Source of the DNA: Planctomycetota bacterium
GTDB taxonomy: Bacteria; Planctomycetota; UBA11346
Assembly: GCA_023150565.1 (NCBI GenBank)
Contig: JAKLKR010000008.1
Location: forward strand, 12,748 to 57,913
DNA length: 45,166 nt
Reading direction: 5' to 3'
Shown piece after piece: positions 25,712 to 35,379 of the stretch. The translations under genes and the position numbers were made by a program. The notes under the pieces are model-generated. The model was not told the DNA's origin and made no database searches. It saw only the letters and a program-made list of their open reading frames with translations. How positions within the stretch are numbered: position 1 is the stretch's first letter; each line of letters starts with the position of its first letter.

Positions 25712-27535
25712 ATGGGCGAGCACATGGGCAAACAAAAAGCCTACGACGAAGATGCCATCAAGACGCTGGACCCCCTCCAGCACATCCGCCTGCGCACCGG
25801 CATGTACATCGGCCGGCTGGGCGACGGCACCAACCCCTCCGACGGCATCTACGTGCTGCTCAAGGAGGTGGTCGATAACGGCATCGACGAGTTCATCATG
25901 GGTGCCGGCAAGACCATCGCCATCACCCGCGAGGAGAACACGGTGATCATCCGCGACTACGGCCGCGGCATCCCGCTCGGCAAGGTGGTCGACTGCGTCA
26001 GCCAGGTGAACACCGGCGGCAAGTTCAACGACGACGTGTTCCAGTTCTCGGTCGGCATGAACGGGGTCGGCACCAAGGCGGTGAACGCCCTCAGCTCGCG
26101 CTTCGAGGTGGTCAGCCACCGCGAAGGGCGCTTCAAGCGCGCGCTGTTCATGCGCGGCAAGCTGATCGACGAGGAGGACGGCCGCACCAAGGAGCCGGAC
26201 GGCACCCTGGTGACCTTCACCCCCGACGAGGAGATCTTCAAGAAGTACACCTGGCACGACGAGTTCGTGGCCAAGCGCCTGCAGTACTACTGCTACCTCA
26301 ACGCTGGGCTGTCGATCACCTACAACGGCCAGACCTACAGCAGCAAGGGCGGCCTGGCCGACCTGCTGGCGCACGAGCTGGGCGAGGAGGAGGCGCACTA
26401 CCCGGCCTTCCACCACCGCGAGGCCAAGCTCGAGTTCGCCCTCACCCACACCCACACCTACGGCGAGACCTACTTCAGCTTCGTCAACGGCCAGTACACC
26501 AACGACGGCGGCACCCACCTGTCGGCCTTCCGCGAGGGCGTGCTCAAGGGCATCAACGCCTTCGCCGGCAAGAGCTTCGCCGGCGAGGACGTGCGCGAGG
26601 GCATGCTCGGGGTGGTGGCGATCAAGCTCCAGGACCCGGTGTTCGAGAGCCAGACCAAGAACAAGCTCGGCTCCGACGTGCGCTCCTGGCTGGTGCCGGC
26701 GGTGCAGGCGGCGGTCGAGAAGTGGCTGCATTCCGACCCCGCCGCGGCCGAGAAGCTGATCGAGAAGGTCAAGGCCAACGAGCGCCTGCGCACCGAGCTG
26801 GCCAAGATCAAGAAGGAGGCGCGCGAGCGCGCCAAGTCGGTCGCCCTGCGCATCCCCAAGCTGCGCGACTGCAAGTTCCACTACCACGAGGTGGACGAGA
26901 AGCGCCGCGAGGAGACCAGCCTGTTCATCACCGAGGGCGACTCGGCCGGCGGCTCGCTGGTGCAGTGCCGCGACGTCGAGACCCAGGCCATCTTCGCCAT
27001 CAAGGGCAAGCCGCTCAACTGCTACGGGCTGGGCAAGGAGACCGTCTACAAGAACGAGGAGCTGTACAACATCATGTCGGCGCTCGGGATCGAGAACGGG
27101 CTCGACGGCCTGCGCTACAACCGCGTGGTCATCGCCACCGACGCCGACGACGACGGCATGCACATCCGCAACCTGCTGCTGACCTTCTTTCTGCGCTTCT
27201 TCGAGGAGCTGGTCACGCGCGGGCACGTGTACTTCCTCGAGACCCCGCTGTTCCGCGTGCGCACCAAGGCGCAGACCATGTACTGCTACAGCGAGGGCGA
27301 GCGCGACGCCGCCCAGGCCACCCTGGGCAAGAACGCCGAGACCACCCGCTTCAAGGGTCTGGGCGAGATCAGCCCCAAGGAGTTCACCCAGTTCATCGGC
27401 AAGGACATCCGCCTGGTGCCGATCGACGTCGAGAGCCTGTCCGAGGTGCACAAGGCGCTCGACTTCTACATGGGCAAGAACACGCCCATGCGCAAGGATT
27501 TCATCATTTCGAACCTGATCTACGAGGTGAACTGA
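25712..27535 (+). CDS. parE: DNA topoisomerase IV subunit B (type IIA, ATPase subunit)
   Basis: A 607-residue GyrB/ParE-type ATPase subunit, shorter than E. coli GyrB and close to ParE size. The GHKL ATPase has EVVDNGIDE, DYGRGIPLG and the MNGVGTKAVNALS lid. The TOPRIM part has ITEGDSAGG (catalytic Glu), IKGKPLNCYG and IATDADDDGMHIRNLLL (metal Asp residues), and the C-terminus has RFKGLGEISPKEF. Start: ATG at 25712; an ATG at 25724 is equally possible. The partner subunit begins one base after its stop, so the two are made together. Whether the enzyme works as topoisomerase IV or as a second gyrase-like enzyme cannot be fixed from sequence alone; the short A subunit favours topoisomerase IV. 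Confidence 0.9.
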   Translation: MGEHMGKQKAYDEDAIKTLDPLQHIRLRTGMYIGRLGDGTNPSDGIYVLLKEVVDNGIDEFIMGAGKTIAITREENTVIIRDYGRGIPLGKVVDCVSQVNTGGKFNDDVFQFSVGMNGVGTKAVNALSSRFEVVSHREGRFKRALFMRGKLIDEEDGRTKEPDGTLVTFTPDEEIFKKYTWHDEFVAKRLQYYCYLNAGLSITYNGQTYSSKGGLADLLAHELGEEEAHYPAFHHREAKLEFALTHTHTYGETYFSFVNGQYTNDGGTHLSAFREGVLKGINAFAGKSFAGEDVREGMLGVVAIKLQDPVFESQTKNKLGSDVRSWLVPAVQAAVEKWLHSDPAAAEKLIEKVKANERLRTELAKIKKEARERAKSVALRIPKLRDCKFHYHEVDEKRREETSLFITEGDSAGGSLVQCRDVETQAIFAIKGKPLNCYGLGKETVYKNEELYNIMSALGIENGLDGLRYNRVVIATDADDDGMHIRNLLLTFFLRFFEELVTRGHVYFLETPLFRVRTKAQTMYCYSEGERDAAQATLGKNAETTRFKGLGEISPKEFTQFIGKDIRLVPIDVESLSEVHKALDFYMGKNTPMRKDFIISNLIYEVN

Positions 27536-27536
27536 G

Positions 27537-29462
27537 ATGCCGTCCGTCGAACCGCTGATGCGGCAGAACTTCCTGGAATACGCCAGCAAGGTCATCATCG
27601 ACCGCGCCATCCCGCACCTGGCCGACGGCTGCAAGCCGGTGCAGCGCCGCATCCTGCACACCCTCTCCGAGATGGACGACGGCAAGTTCATCAAGGTCGC
27701 CAACGTCATCGGCGAGACCATGAAGCTGCACCCGCACGGCGACGCCGCCATCGGCGATGCGCTGGTGGTGCTGGCCAACAAGGGCCTGACCCGCGCCAAC
27801 GAGAACCTCAGCTACTTCCTCGAACGCCAGGGCAACTTCGGCAACATCCTCACCGGCGACTCGGCCGCCGCCCCGCGCTACATCGAGTGCCGGCTGACCC
27901 CGCTGGCCAAGGAGACGCTGTTCAACCCGGCGCTGACCCGCTTCCTGCCCAGCTACGACGGGCGCAAGGACGAGCCCGAGTACCTGCCGGCCAAGCTGCC
28001 GGTGGTGCTGATGCTCGGCACCGAGGGCATCGCGGTGGGCATGGCCACCACCATCCTCTCGCACAACCTGCCCGAGCTGCTGCGCGCCCAGATCGCCATC
28101 CTGCGCGACGAGAAGTTCCAGTGCCTGCCCGACTTCCCCCAGGGCGGGCTGATGGATGCCAGCGACTACGCCGACGGGCGCGGCAAGGTGCGCCTGCGCG
28201 CGCGCATCGAGAAGGACGGCGACAAGAAGGTGGTGATCCGCGAGATCCCCTTCGGCACCACCGTCGACAGCCTGATCGAGTCGATCGAGGCCGCGGTCGA
28301 GAAGGGCAAGGTCAAGATCTCGAACATCGAGGACCGCACCGGCGCCGAGGTCGAGATCCTGCTCACCCTCCAGCGCGGGGTCTACGCCGACGAGGTCATC
28401 CCCCAGCTCTTCGCCTACACCGGCTGCGAGCAGTCGATCAACTCGAACATCATCGTCATCCGCGACGGCAAGCCGGCCGAGATCACCGTCAGCGATCTGC
28501 TGCGCGACCTCACCGAGCGCCTCAAGGCGGTGATCAAGGCCGAGCTCGAGCACGAGCTGGCCCAGCTCACCGACAAGCAGCACGCCCTGACCCTGGAGCA
28601 GGTGTTCATCGAGAACCGGGTCTACAAGCGCATCGAGGAGGCAACCACCGAGGAGGCGGTGGTCAAGGCGGTCTATGACGGCATGAAGCCGTTCAGCGCG
28701 CGCTTCGTGCGCCCGATGACCGACGCCGACGTGGCGCGCCTGCTCGAGATCCGCATCAAGCGCATCTCGGCCTACGACATCAACAAGAACCGCAAGGACA
28801 TCGCCGACGTGCTGGCGGCGATCCAGGCCGCCCAGAACAAGCTCAAGCGCCTGACCGCCACCACCATCGCCTGGCTCGAGGCGCTGGTGAAGAAGTACGG
28901 CCACCTGTGGCCGCGCCGCACCCAGGTGCAGGCCTTCCAGGCGATCGACAAGAAGGCGGTGGCCAACGCCAACATCCGCCTGGGCTACGACCAGGCCACC
29001 GGCTTCTTCGGTTCGCAGGTCAGGTCCGGCGACCGCGAGCTGAAGGTGAGCGAGTACGACAAGATCATCGCCATCTTCCAGGATGGCCGCTACCGCATCA
29101 TGTCGCCGCCGGACAAGACCCTGTTCGAGGGCAAGCTCATCCACCTCGACCTGTTCGACGAGAAGACCGGCTTCAACGCCACGGTGATCTACCGCGACAA
29201 GGCCAAGTGCGCCTGGGGCAAGGCGATCTCGATCACCTCGTTCATCAAGGACAAGGAGTACGAGCTGATCAAGGACTGCGCCGGGCGCATCGACTACCTC
29301 GGCCCCGCCAGCGGCACCGCGGTGCTGGTGTTCCAGCACGCCGGGCGCGGCGAGGCCGCCGAGCTGCGCATCGACCTGGCCACCATCGAGCCGGCCGGAG
29401 TCGCCACCCGCGGCGCCAAGCTCAGCGACCGCGCGGTGGCCAGGGTGGGCAAGGAGAAGTAG
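27537..29462 (+). CDS. parC: DNA topoisomerase IV subunit A (type IIA, cleavage subunit)
   Basis: A 641-residue GyrA/ParC-type cleavage subunit. Signs are LADGCKPVQRRIL, KLHPHGDAAIGDAL (quinolone-determining region, with Ala at the position of E. coli GyrA Ser83), and the catalytic Tyr115 in AAAPRYIECRL. KLPVVLMLGTEGIAVGMAT and FPQGGLMD follow, then a tower/coiled-coil region and a short C-terminal beta part. No GyrA box (QRRGGKG-like) is present and the C-terminal part is short, so ParC is preferred to GyrA. Start: ATG at 27537, one base after the parE stop. A 62-base spacer flanked by a long inverted repeat separates it from the RapA-type gene. Confidence 0.9.
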   Translation: MPSVEPLMRQNFLEYASKVIIDRAIPHLADGCKPVQRRILHTLSEMDDGKFIKVANVIGETMKLHPHGDAAIGDALVVLANKGLTRANENLSYFLERQGNFGNILTGDSAAAPRYIECRLTPLAKETLFNPALTRFLPSYDGRKDEPEYLPAKLPVVLMLGTEGIAVGMATTILSHNLPELLRAQIAILRDEKFQCLPDFPQGGLMDASDYADGRGKVRLRARIEKDGDKKVVIREIPFGTTVDSLIESIEAAVEKGKVKISNIEDRTGAEVEILLTLQRGVYADEVIPQLFAYTGCEQSINSNIIVIRDGKPAEITVSDLLRDLTERLKAVIKAELEHELAQLTDKQHALTLEQVFIENRVYKRIEEATTEEAVVKAVYDGMKPFSARFVRPMTDADVARLLEIRIKRISAYDINKNRKDIADVLAAIQAAQNKLKRLTATTIAWLEALVKKYGHLWPRRTQVQAFQAIDKKAVANANIRLGYDQATGFFGSQVRSGDRELKVSEYDKIIAIFQDGRYRIMSPPDKTLFEGKLIHLDLFDEKTGFNATVIYRDKAKCAWGKAISITSFIKDKEYELIKDCAGRIDYLGPASGTAVLVFQHAGRGEAAELRIDLATIEPAGVATRGAKLSDRAVARVGKEK

Positions 29463-29485
29463 GGGCGGATCGAAGTAGGAAGGCA

Positions 29486-29585
29486 GAAGGAGGAAGGAGG
29501 AAGGGTTGAAACACCGGTCTGGCGCCTTGTGCGGGCCGGCTCGGATCGAACACTGGGCCCAGCAATCCTTCCTCCTTCCTCCTTC
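29486..29585. repeat. long polypurine/polypyrimidine inverted repeat between parC and rapA
   Basis: A perfect 19-base inverted repeat: the purine-only arm GAAGGAGGAAGGAGGAAGG at 29486-29504 and its exact complement at 29567-29585. Allowing one G-U pair the stem grows to 23 pairs (29486-29508 with 29563-29585), enclosing about 54 bases. The second arm ends 21 bases before the rapA ATG at 29607. In RNA this would be a very stable hairpin that could act as terminator, attenuator or protein-binding site. As DNA, the mirror-like purine run could adopt unusual structures. Two copies of CGGATCGAA also lie in this region. Confidence 0.75.
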
Positions 29586-29606
29586 ACACTTCCTCCTTTC
29601 GCAACA

Positions 29607-32600
29607 ATGCTCCCACCCGGCTCCCTCGTCGCCGTACCCGACCTCCCCTGGGAGGGTCCGGCGCGTCTGCTGGTCTCCAAGGGCAACACCGTGGTCATCC
29701 GCTTCCTCGCCACCGGCGCGGAGATGACCCAGCCCGAGAAGTCGGTGTCGCGCTACCTGCTGCTGCCCGGCACCCGGGTGGCGGTGGAGTCGCCCGAGGG
29801 CCGCCGCGACGCCCTGGTGGCCCCGCGCCAGGTGCTGCGCGACGCCAAGACCGGCATGCTGGTCTACCTGGTCACCGCCGCCGACGGCCAGGGCCCCGAG
29901 ACCCGCCTGCGCGAGGATGGCATCGCCCTGGTGCCGCCGCCGCGGGATCCCGCCGAACAGCTCGCCACCGTCGCCTTCCACGACCTGCGTCCGGGCAGCG
30001 ACGAGCCCTGGGGCCCGCTGGTGTTCGACGCCCGCGAACGGCTGCTGTCCTGGCGCGACGGGGCGTGGAAGCGCACCCGCGGGGTGGTGTCGCTGGCGGG
30101 GGCGCGGGTGGTGCCGATGCCGCACCAGCTGATCACCGCGCGCACCTGCCTGGCCGACCGCCAGATCCGCTTCCTGCTCGCCGACGAGGTCGGCCTGGGC
30201 AAGACCATCGAAGCCGGCCTGGTGGTGCAGTCGCTGCTGGCGATGAAGCCGACCCTGCGCGTGCTGGTGGTGGCGCCGGGCGCGCTGGTCAGCCAGTGGT
30301 TCCTCGAACTCTACGTCAAGTTCGGCGGCCGCCGCTTCCTCATGCTCGACCACGAACGCCTCGGGCGCCTGCCCGGCAACCCGTGGAAGGACGAGCAGTT
30401 CGTCATCGCCTCGTCGCGCGCGATCGAGGAGATGGATCCCAAGCAGGGCCTGCGCCTGGCCCAGAGCCAGTGGGACGTGCTGATCGTCGACGAGTGCCAT
30501 CGCATGCAGCCGGGCGGGGTGCTTTACAAGCGCATCGCGGTGCTGTCCAAGAACTCGCCGCACGTGCTGCTGCTGTCGGCCACCCCCGGCCGCAGCCATC
30601 CCGAGGCCTGGCTCGGGCTGCTCGCCCTGCTCCAGCCGCAGGTGCACCGGCTCGACGACCTCGAGGCGTTCAAGCGCCGGCTCGACGTCCACGCCGAGAT
30701 CGCGCGCCTGCTCGAACGCACCATCGCGGCCGACGATGCCGGCCCCCTGGGCCGGGAATGGGCGGCGCTGGTGCCGGGCGATGCCGCCCTGGCCCGCCTG
30801 GCCGCCGCCCTGCCGCGCGGCGGCGGCGCCGCGCGCGATGCCCTGGTCGCGCACGTGCGCGCCCACTACCGGCTGGAGCACCGGGTGGTGCGCCAGCGCC
30901 GCCAGGTGCTGGCGCGGCTGTCGCGCGAAAGCAAGGTCAACGGTCTGGCGGTGGCCGAACGCACCGGCGAACGCGTGCCCTACAAGCCCGACGCCCCCGA
31001 ACAGGCGGTGCTCAAGGCCCTGACCACCTACCGCGGCAAGCTGGTCAAGGCGCACGGCGACACCCTGCCGCCGCGGCTGATGCACTGGCTGCTGCAGCTG
31101 GAGCTGGCCGCCGCCTGCCACCCGGCGGTGCTGGAGCGCCTGCTGGCCATGCGCCAGACCATCGTCGCCGACCCGGACGGCTACGAGGACTACCGCAAGC
31201 GGGCTCAGAAGGGCGAGTCCCTGGCCGCGGTGCTGCGCAGCGACCTCTCCGAGGCCGAGGCCTCGTCGCATGTGGCGGTGAGCGCCGCCTGCCACGTCGA
31301 CCCCGCGCTCGAGGAGGCCGCCCTCGACGCCGCCCATGCCGCCGCCCTGGCCTGGGACAAGGCCGCCACCCGCAAGGGCACCGCGCGCATCCAGGCCCTG
31401 ATCGCGCGCCTGGCCGCCTTCTGGAACGACCGCCCGCGCGAGAAGGTGCTGGTCTTCACCCTCCACGGCCTGGCGGTGATCCCGCTGCACGACTGCCTCA
31501 CCGCCGCCTTCCCCGGCACCACCGTCGAGACCTTCGGCGCCCACCAGGACACCGTGGCGCGCGAGGAGGCGGTACGCCGCTTCCGCGACGACGACCGCTG
31601 CGCGCTCATGGTGTGCGACCCGCTCGGCGGCGAAGGCCGCAACTTCCAGTTCGTCTCGGCCATCGCCCACCACGACCTGCCCTGGTCGGTGGCGGCGGTC
31701 GAGCAGCGCATCGGCCGCGTCGACCGCCTCGGGCGCGACGGCGAGGTGCCGAGCTGGGTGGTGGCCTCGCAGGACGCCAAGGCCATCGACGGGGCCTGGG
31801 CCGATCTGCTCGACCAGGCCGTGGGCGTGTTCCAGAAGCCGGCCTCGGGCCTGGAGTTCGCCGCCGACGCCTTCGAGGGCCGCGCGCTCGCCGCCGCCCT
31901 CGCCGGCGGGGGCGAGGGTCTGCGCGCCGACCAGACCGGCCTCGCCGCCCTGGTCAGCGACGAACGCCAGTCGGTCGAGGCGCAGGAGGACGCCGCCTTC
32001 CACGAGGACTCCTCGGCCTTCGCCGCCGCCGCCGCCGATGCCGCCGCGGTCGCCGGCGAGCATGCCCCGGTCGATGCCGTGCTGCGCTGGCTGCGCGCCC
32101 TCGGCGGCTCGGCCAAGCGCCTCGACGACCACCCACGGCCGTTCCAGATCCGCACCCGCTGGCACGACCATCCCGAGACCGGCACCTTCGAGCGCGACAC
32201 CGCCCTCGCCCATCCCGAACTGGCCTTCCTGGCGCTCGGCAACGACACCGTCGACCGCCTGCTCGCCGACGCCCAGGCCTCGGTGTGGTGCCGCGCCACC
32301 GCGGTGCGGCGCAAGCCCACCGATCAGGTGGCGAAGTGGGAAGGCATCCGCGCCACCCTCGAGCTGGTGCCCGACCTCGCCCCGCTGGTGGCGGCGGGGC
32401 TGCCGCTGGAATCGCTGCGTCGGCTGTTCCTCGCCGCCCCGCCCCGGCGCGAGGTGGTGGCGGTGCGCATCGCCGACGGCACCGCCGCGGTCGAGCGCGA
32501 TCCGGCGGTGCTGGCCCTGGTGCTGGCCCCGGTCGACGGCCGCACCGGCGACAGCACCCTCAGCCAGAGCGGCAGCCGCGACCTGTGGTCGCGCCTGGCC

Positions 32601-32924
32601 CTGGGCGGCAAGCTCGACCAGGTGGTGGGCTGGCAGGACGGCATCCGCAAGGCCTGCGCCGCCGCCGAGGCCGAGGCCCAGTCGCTGCTCGACGCCCTGC
32701 GCGACGCCGCCGCCGCCGCCCTCGCCGCCGCCTCGGCCGAGGCCCAGGCCCAGGTGCGCGCCATCGCCGACGCCACCGTCCTGCGCCTGGGCGCCGACGA
32801 CCCCGCCAGCAAGGCGGCGGAACGCGAAGCGGCGCTGGAGAAGACCCTGGGCGACGCCCTCGCCGCCGCCCTCGCCGGGGCCCGGCTGGAGCTGGCCTCG
32901 GTCGCCTATGTGCATGTGGGTTGA
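29607..32924 (+). CDS. rapA: RapA/HepA-type SNF2 family ATPase
   Basis: A 1105-residue SWI2/SNF2 protein resembling RapA, the RNA-polymerase-associated ATPase that helps recycle polymerase. Residues 1-110 look like the small beta-barrel domains at the RapA N-terminus. The helicase core has LADEVGLGKTIEAGL (Walker A 193-200), APGALVSQW, and the Walker B box DECH (295-298; DEAH in E. coli). It continues with LLLSATPGRSH, KVLVFTLHG, VCDPLGGEGRNFQ and the arginine-finger motif EQRIGRVDRLGR. The C-terminal 300 residues are Ala-rich and partly coiled. Start: ATG at 29607. It follows parC after the long inverted repeat and precedes a membrane kinase. Confidence 0.85.
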   Translation: MLPPGSLVAVPDLPWEGPARLLVSKGNTVVIRFLATGAEMTQPEKSVSRYLLLPGTRVAVESPEGRRDALVAPRQVLRDAKTGMLVYLVTAADGQGPETRLREDGIALVPPPRDPAEQLATVAFHDLRPGSDEPWGPLVFDARERLLSWRDGAWKRTRGVVSLAGARVVPMPHQLITARTCLADRQIRFLLADEVGLGKTIEAGLVVQSLLAMKPTLRVLVVAPGALVSQWFLELYVKFGGRRFLMLDHERLGRLPGNPWKDEQFVIASSRAIEEMDPKQGLRLAQSQWDVLIVDECHRMQPGGVLYKRIAVLSKNSPHVLLLSATPGRSHPEAWLGLLALLQPQVHRLDDLEAFKRRLDVHAEIARLLERTIAADDAGPLGREWAALVPGDAALARLAAALPRGGGAARDALVAHVRAHYRLEHRVVRQRRQVLARLSRESKVNGLAVAERTGERVPYKPDAPEQAVLKALTTYRGKLVKAHGDTLPPRLMHWLLQLELAAACHPAVLERLLAMRQTIVADPDGYEDYRKRAQKGESLAAVLRSDLSEAEASSHVAVSAACHVDPALEEAALDAAHAAALAWDKAATRKGTARIQALIARLAAFWNDRPREKVLVFTLHGLAVIPLHDCLTAAFPGTTVETFGAHQDTVAREEAVRRFRDDDRCALMVCDPLGGEGRNFQFVSAIAHHDLPWSVAAVEQRIGRVDRLGRDGEVPSWVVASQDAKAIDGAWADLLDQAVGVFQKPASGLEFAADAFEGRALAAALAGGGEGLRADQTGLAALVSDERQSVEAQEDAAFHEDSSAFAAAAADAAAVAGEHAPVDAVLRWLRALGGSAKRLDDHPRPFQIRTRWHDHPETGTFERDTALAHPELAFLALGNDTVDRLLADAQASVWCRATAVRRKPTDQVAKWEGIRATLELVPDLAPLVAAGLPLESLRRLFLAAPPRREVVAVRIADGTAAVERDPAVLALVLAPVDGRTGDSTLSQSGSRDLWSRLALGGKLDQVVGWQDGIRKACAAAEAEAQSLLDALRDAAAAALAAASAEAQAQVRAIADATVLRLGADDPASKAAEREAALEKTLGDALAAALAGARLELASVAYVHVG

Positions 32925-32966
32925 TCCCGCATTGCCCTGACCCGCATGCCGGGCTAAGACAGGGCC

Positions 32967-35324
32967 GTGGGCGACGATCCTCTCCTTGGCTGGACCACTG
33001 ATTCGCTGCGCTTCGAGCAGCTGCTCGGACGCGGCGGCATGGGGGCGGTGTACCGCGGCCAGCAGGTGCGCCTGGGGCGCACGGTGGCGATCAAGGTGGT
33101 GGCCCCCCACCTCGCCGCCGACCTCGCCTACATCGAACGCTTCGCACGCGAGGCGCGCACCCTCGGCCAGCTGGTGCACCAGCACGTCATCGCCTGCCAC
33201 GACTTCGGTCCGATCCCCGGTCCGCCCCCGAGCCACGACCAGCTCTTCGTGATGGTGCTGGAATTCGTCGACGGCTGGAGCCTGGGCAGCCTGCTGCGCA
33301 CCCGCCGGCTGGCGGTGCGCCAAGTGCTGGAACTGCACCGCCAGGCCGCCGAGGGCCTCGCCGCCGCGCACAAGCTCGGCATCATCCACCGCGACATCAA
33401 GCCAGACAACATCATGGTCACCCGCAACGGGGTGGCCAAACTGGCGGATTTCGGCCTGGCGCGCAAGGCCGACTCGGTGCAGCTGACCCAGACCGGGGCG
33501 CTGCTCGGCAGCCCGGCCTACATGGCGCCCGAATCCTGCCGCGGCGAGGAGCCGGAATCGCCCGCGGACGTCTACAGCCTGGGCTGCAGCCTGTTCCAGT
33601 GCCTGACCGGGCGCACCCCCTTCGACGGCCAGAGCACCCTCCAGGTCATCCACCAGCACATCAACGTGCCGGCGCCCGCGCTCAGCGCGCTGCGCACCGA
33701 CCTGGCGGTGGCCGACGAGACCATCGCCGGCTGCCTGGCCAAGGACGCCGCCCAGCGGCCGAGCGCCGCCGACCTGGCGCGGGTGCTGCGGGCGCTGATC
33801 GCCGAGATCCCGCCCGAGGTCCAGGCCGGGCCAGGGGTGTCCGGCACGGTGCGCACCGCCGCCGCCGCCGCACCGACCCAGCTCTCGGGCCAGGTCACCA
33901 TGCCGGGCAAGCCGGCGGGGGCCGGGGCTACCGTCGCCACCGCGCTGCCGCGCGGCCGCGGCCATCAGCGTGGCCGCCCCGCCCCTGCTCCCGCCAAGCC
34001 GTCGACCCGGCGCTGGCTGCTGGTCGCCGGCGCCGCCGTTCTGGCCCTCGGCGGCCTGGCTGCGGTGGCTCTGGCCACCGCCGGACGACGACCGGCACCG
34101 GGGCAGAGCCAGCCGCCCGCACCCACCGCCTCCGCCGCCAGCCAGCGCCAGCCGCCGGCCACCGAGGCTGCGGCGGCCGCCGCCCCGGCGACGGTGGCGG
34201 CCGACCGGCCGCGCCGGCTCACCACGCTGATCTCGCGCGATGCGCCAGCCGCCGACCTGCGCCGCCTGCCCGGCTACGCCCCGGCCGTCCCTGGACCATT
34301 CCAGGCCAGCGTCGACCAGGATGGCATGCACATCCTGCGCCTGGACCCGCCGCCGCAGGCCGGGACCGGCGACCAGGGCGGTGCGGTGCTGCTGCTGGGC
34401 AGCGATCGCGGCCCGCAGCTGGCGATCGCCGCCGAGGTCGACGGCAAGGCGCAGACCCTGCTCTCGCTCGCCCTGCCCGACGGCGACTGGGACGCCTATT
34501 CCATCCCCCTGCGCCTGCTGCCGCCCAGGACCACCGCCCTGCGCCTGAGCGCGGAAACACCGTTCTACCTCGCCGGCGCCATCGCCGCCAACCGCCAGCC
34601 GCCCCGGCCCAGCGAATGGCCGTTCACCCCCGGCACCCTGCTGCCCTGGAAGGCTGAAGGCGTCAGCCAGTTGGGCGGCTACCGCCAGTTCGATTTCCAG
34701 TTCCGCGCCCGCCTGCTCTGGCCGGCGGCCTGCGAGCCGCGCCATCCTGGCACCGGAGCGGCGCTCGGTCGGCTGGTGGACCAGGCCTTGGGCCTGAACG
34801 GGCCCGCCCGCACCCGGGTAGACCTGTGGGAGACCGGGGTGGGCGGCGAGGGTCTGAAGAAGGCCCTGAGCGAGGACGGGCAGCCGACCCTGGAGCTGAT
34901 CTATCTGCCCACCCTCGACGGCCCCACGCCGCAGACGGTGATGGGGCTCAAGCTGGTGCTGCTGGAGCGCGTGCGCAACGGCTCCCTGCCCGTGGTCCTG
35001 CTCGGGGCCGAGGCGGCGGGCAGCGGCGAGAGCTACGACAAGTGGCGCAAGGCCGCCCGCCTGCTCAGCCAGCCGCTGGCGCAGAACCCGGAACGCGCGG
35101 AGCGCGCCGAACTGCGTGGCCGCGCCGACGGCATCCACCTGCCGGTGATCGAACTGGGGGTGGTGCCGACGTTCTACCACCGTCACGGCGAAGCACTGGA
35201 GCGCGACGGTGAAGAATGGAAGAAGCGCCTCGGGCTCGGCCTGGAAGCCGGGTTGCGCCAGCTGAAGGCGCGCCTGCTCGCCGCCCAGGCCCGGCGCCCC
35301 GACGCTGGTCAGCCACCGCGCTGA
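32967..35324 (+). CDS. membrane-anchored Ser/Thr protein kinase with large C-terminal extracytoplasmic domain
   Basis: A 785-residue Hanks-type kinase. Residues about 15-275 are the catalytic domain: GRGGMGAVY (21-29), Lys43 (VAIK), Asp143 (HRDIKPDN), Asp161 (DFG) and SPAYMAPE. A Pro/Ala-rich juxtamembrane stretch (285-347) leads to one membrane helix (about 350-371, RRWLLVAGAAVLALGGLAAVALA). A second low-complexity tether follows, then about 350 residues outside the cytoplasm that I do not recognise. That domain has alternating alpha/beta character (VVLLGAEAAGSGESYDKWRKAA; PVIELGVVPTFYHRHG) and may sense a ligand. Start: GTG at 32967, the first usable start after the RapA-type stop 42 bases earlier. 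It is probably in one transcript with rapA; its substrates are unknown. Confidence 0.82.
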   Translation: MGDDPLLGWTTDSLRFEQLLGRGGMGAVYRGQQVRLGRTVAIKVVAPHLAADLAYIERFAREARTLGQLVHQHVIACHDFGPIPGPPPSHDQLFVMVLEFVDGWSLGSLLRTRRLAVRQVLELHRQAAEGLAAAHKLGIIHRDIKPDNIMVTRNGVAKLADFGLARKADSVQLTQTGALLGSPAYMAPESCRGEEPESPADVYSLGCSLFQCLTGRTPFDGQSTLQVIHQHINVPAPALSALRTDLAVADETIAGCLAKDAAQRPSAADLARVLRALIAEIPPEVQAGPGVSGTVRTAAAAAPTQLSGQVTMPGKPAGAGATVATALPRGRGHQRGRPAPAPAKPSTRRWLLVAGAAVLALGGLAAVALATAGRRPAPGQSQPPAPTASAASQRQPPATEAAAAAAPATVAADRPRRLTTLISRDAPAADLRRLPGYAPAVPGPFQASVDQDGMHILRLDPPPQAGTGDQGGAVLLLGSDRGPQLAIAAEVDGKAQTLLSLALPDGDWDAYSIPLRLLPPRTTALRLSAETPFYLAGAIAANRQPPRPSEWPFTPGTLLPWKAEGVSQLGGYRQFDFQFRARLLWPAACEPRHPGTGAALGRLVDQALGLNGPARTRVDLWETGVGGEGLKKALSEDGQPTLELIYLPTLDGPTPQTVMGLKLVLLERVRNGSLPVVLLGAEAAGSGESYDKWRKAARLLSQPLAQNPERAERAELRGRADGIHLPVIELGVVPTFYHRHGEALERDGEEWKKRLGLGLEAGLRQLKARLLAAQARRPDAGQPPR

Positions 35325-35379
35325 GCACCCGCGACCCCTCCTGTTGAGAGGCGTCCCCGGCCGTCCATGATGGTCGACG

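Noticed and set aside
27537..29462. Ala at the GyrA Ser83-equivalent position as an acquired quinolone-resistance change.
   Set aside because: Similar residues are usual in ParC-like subunits of several phyla, so it is probably ancestral rather than a resistance mutation.
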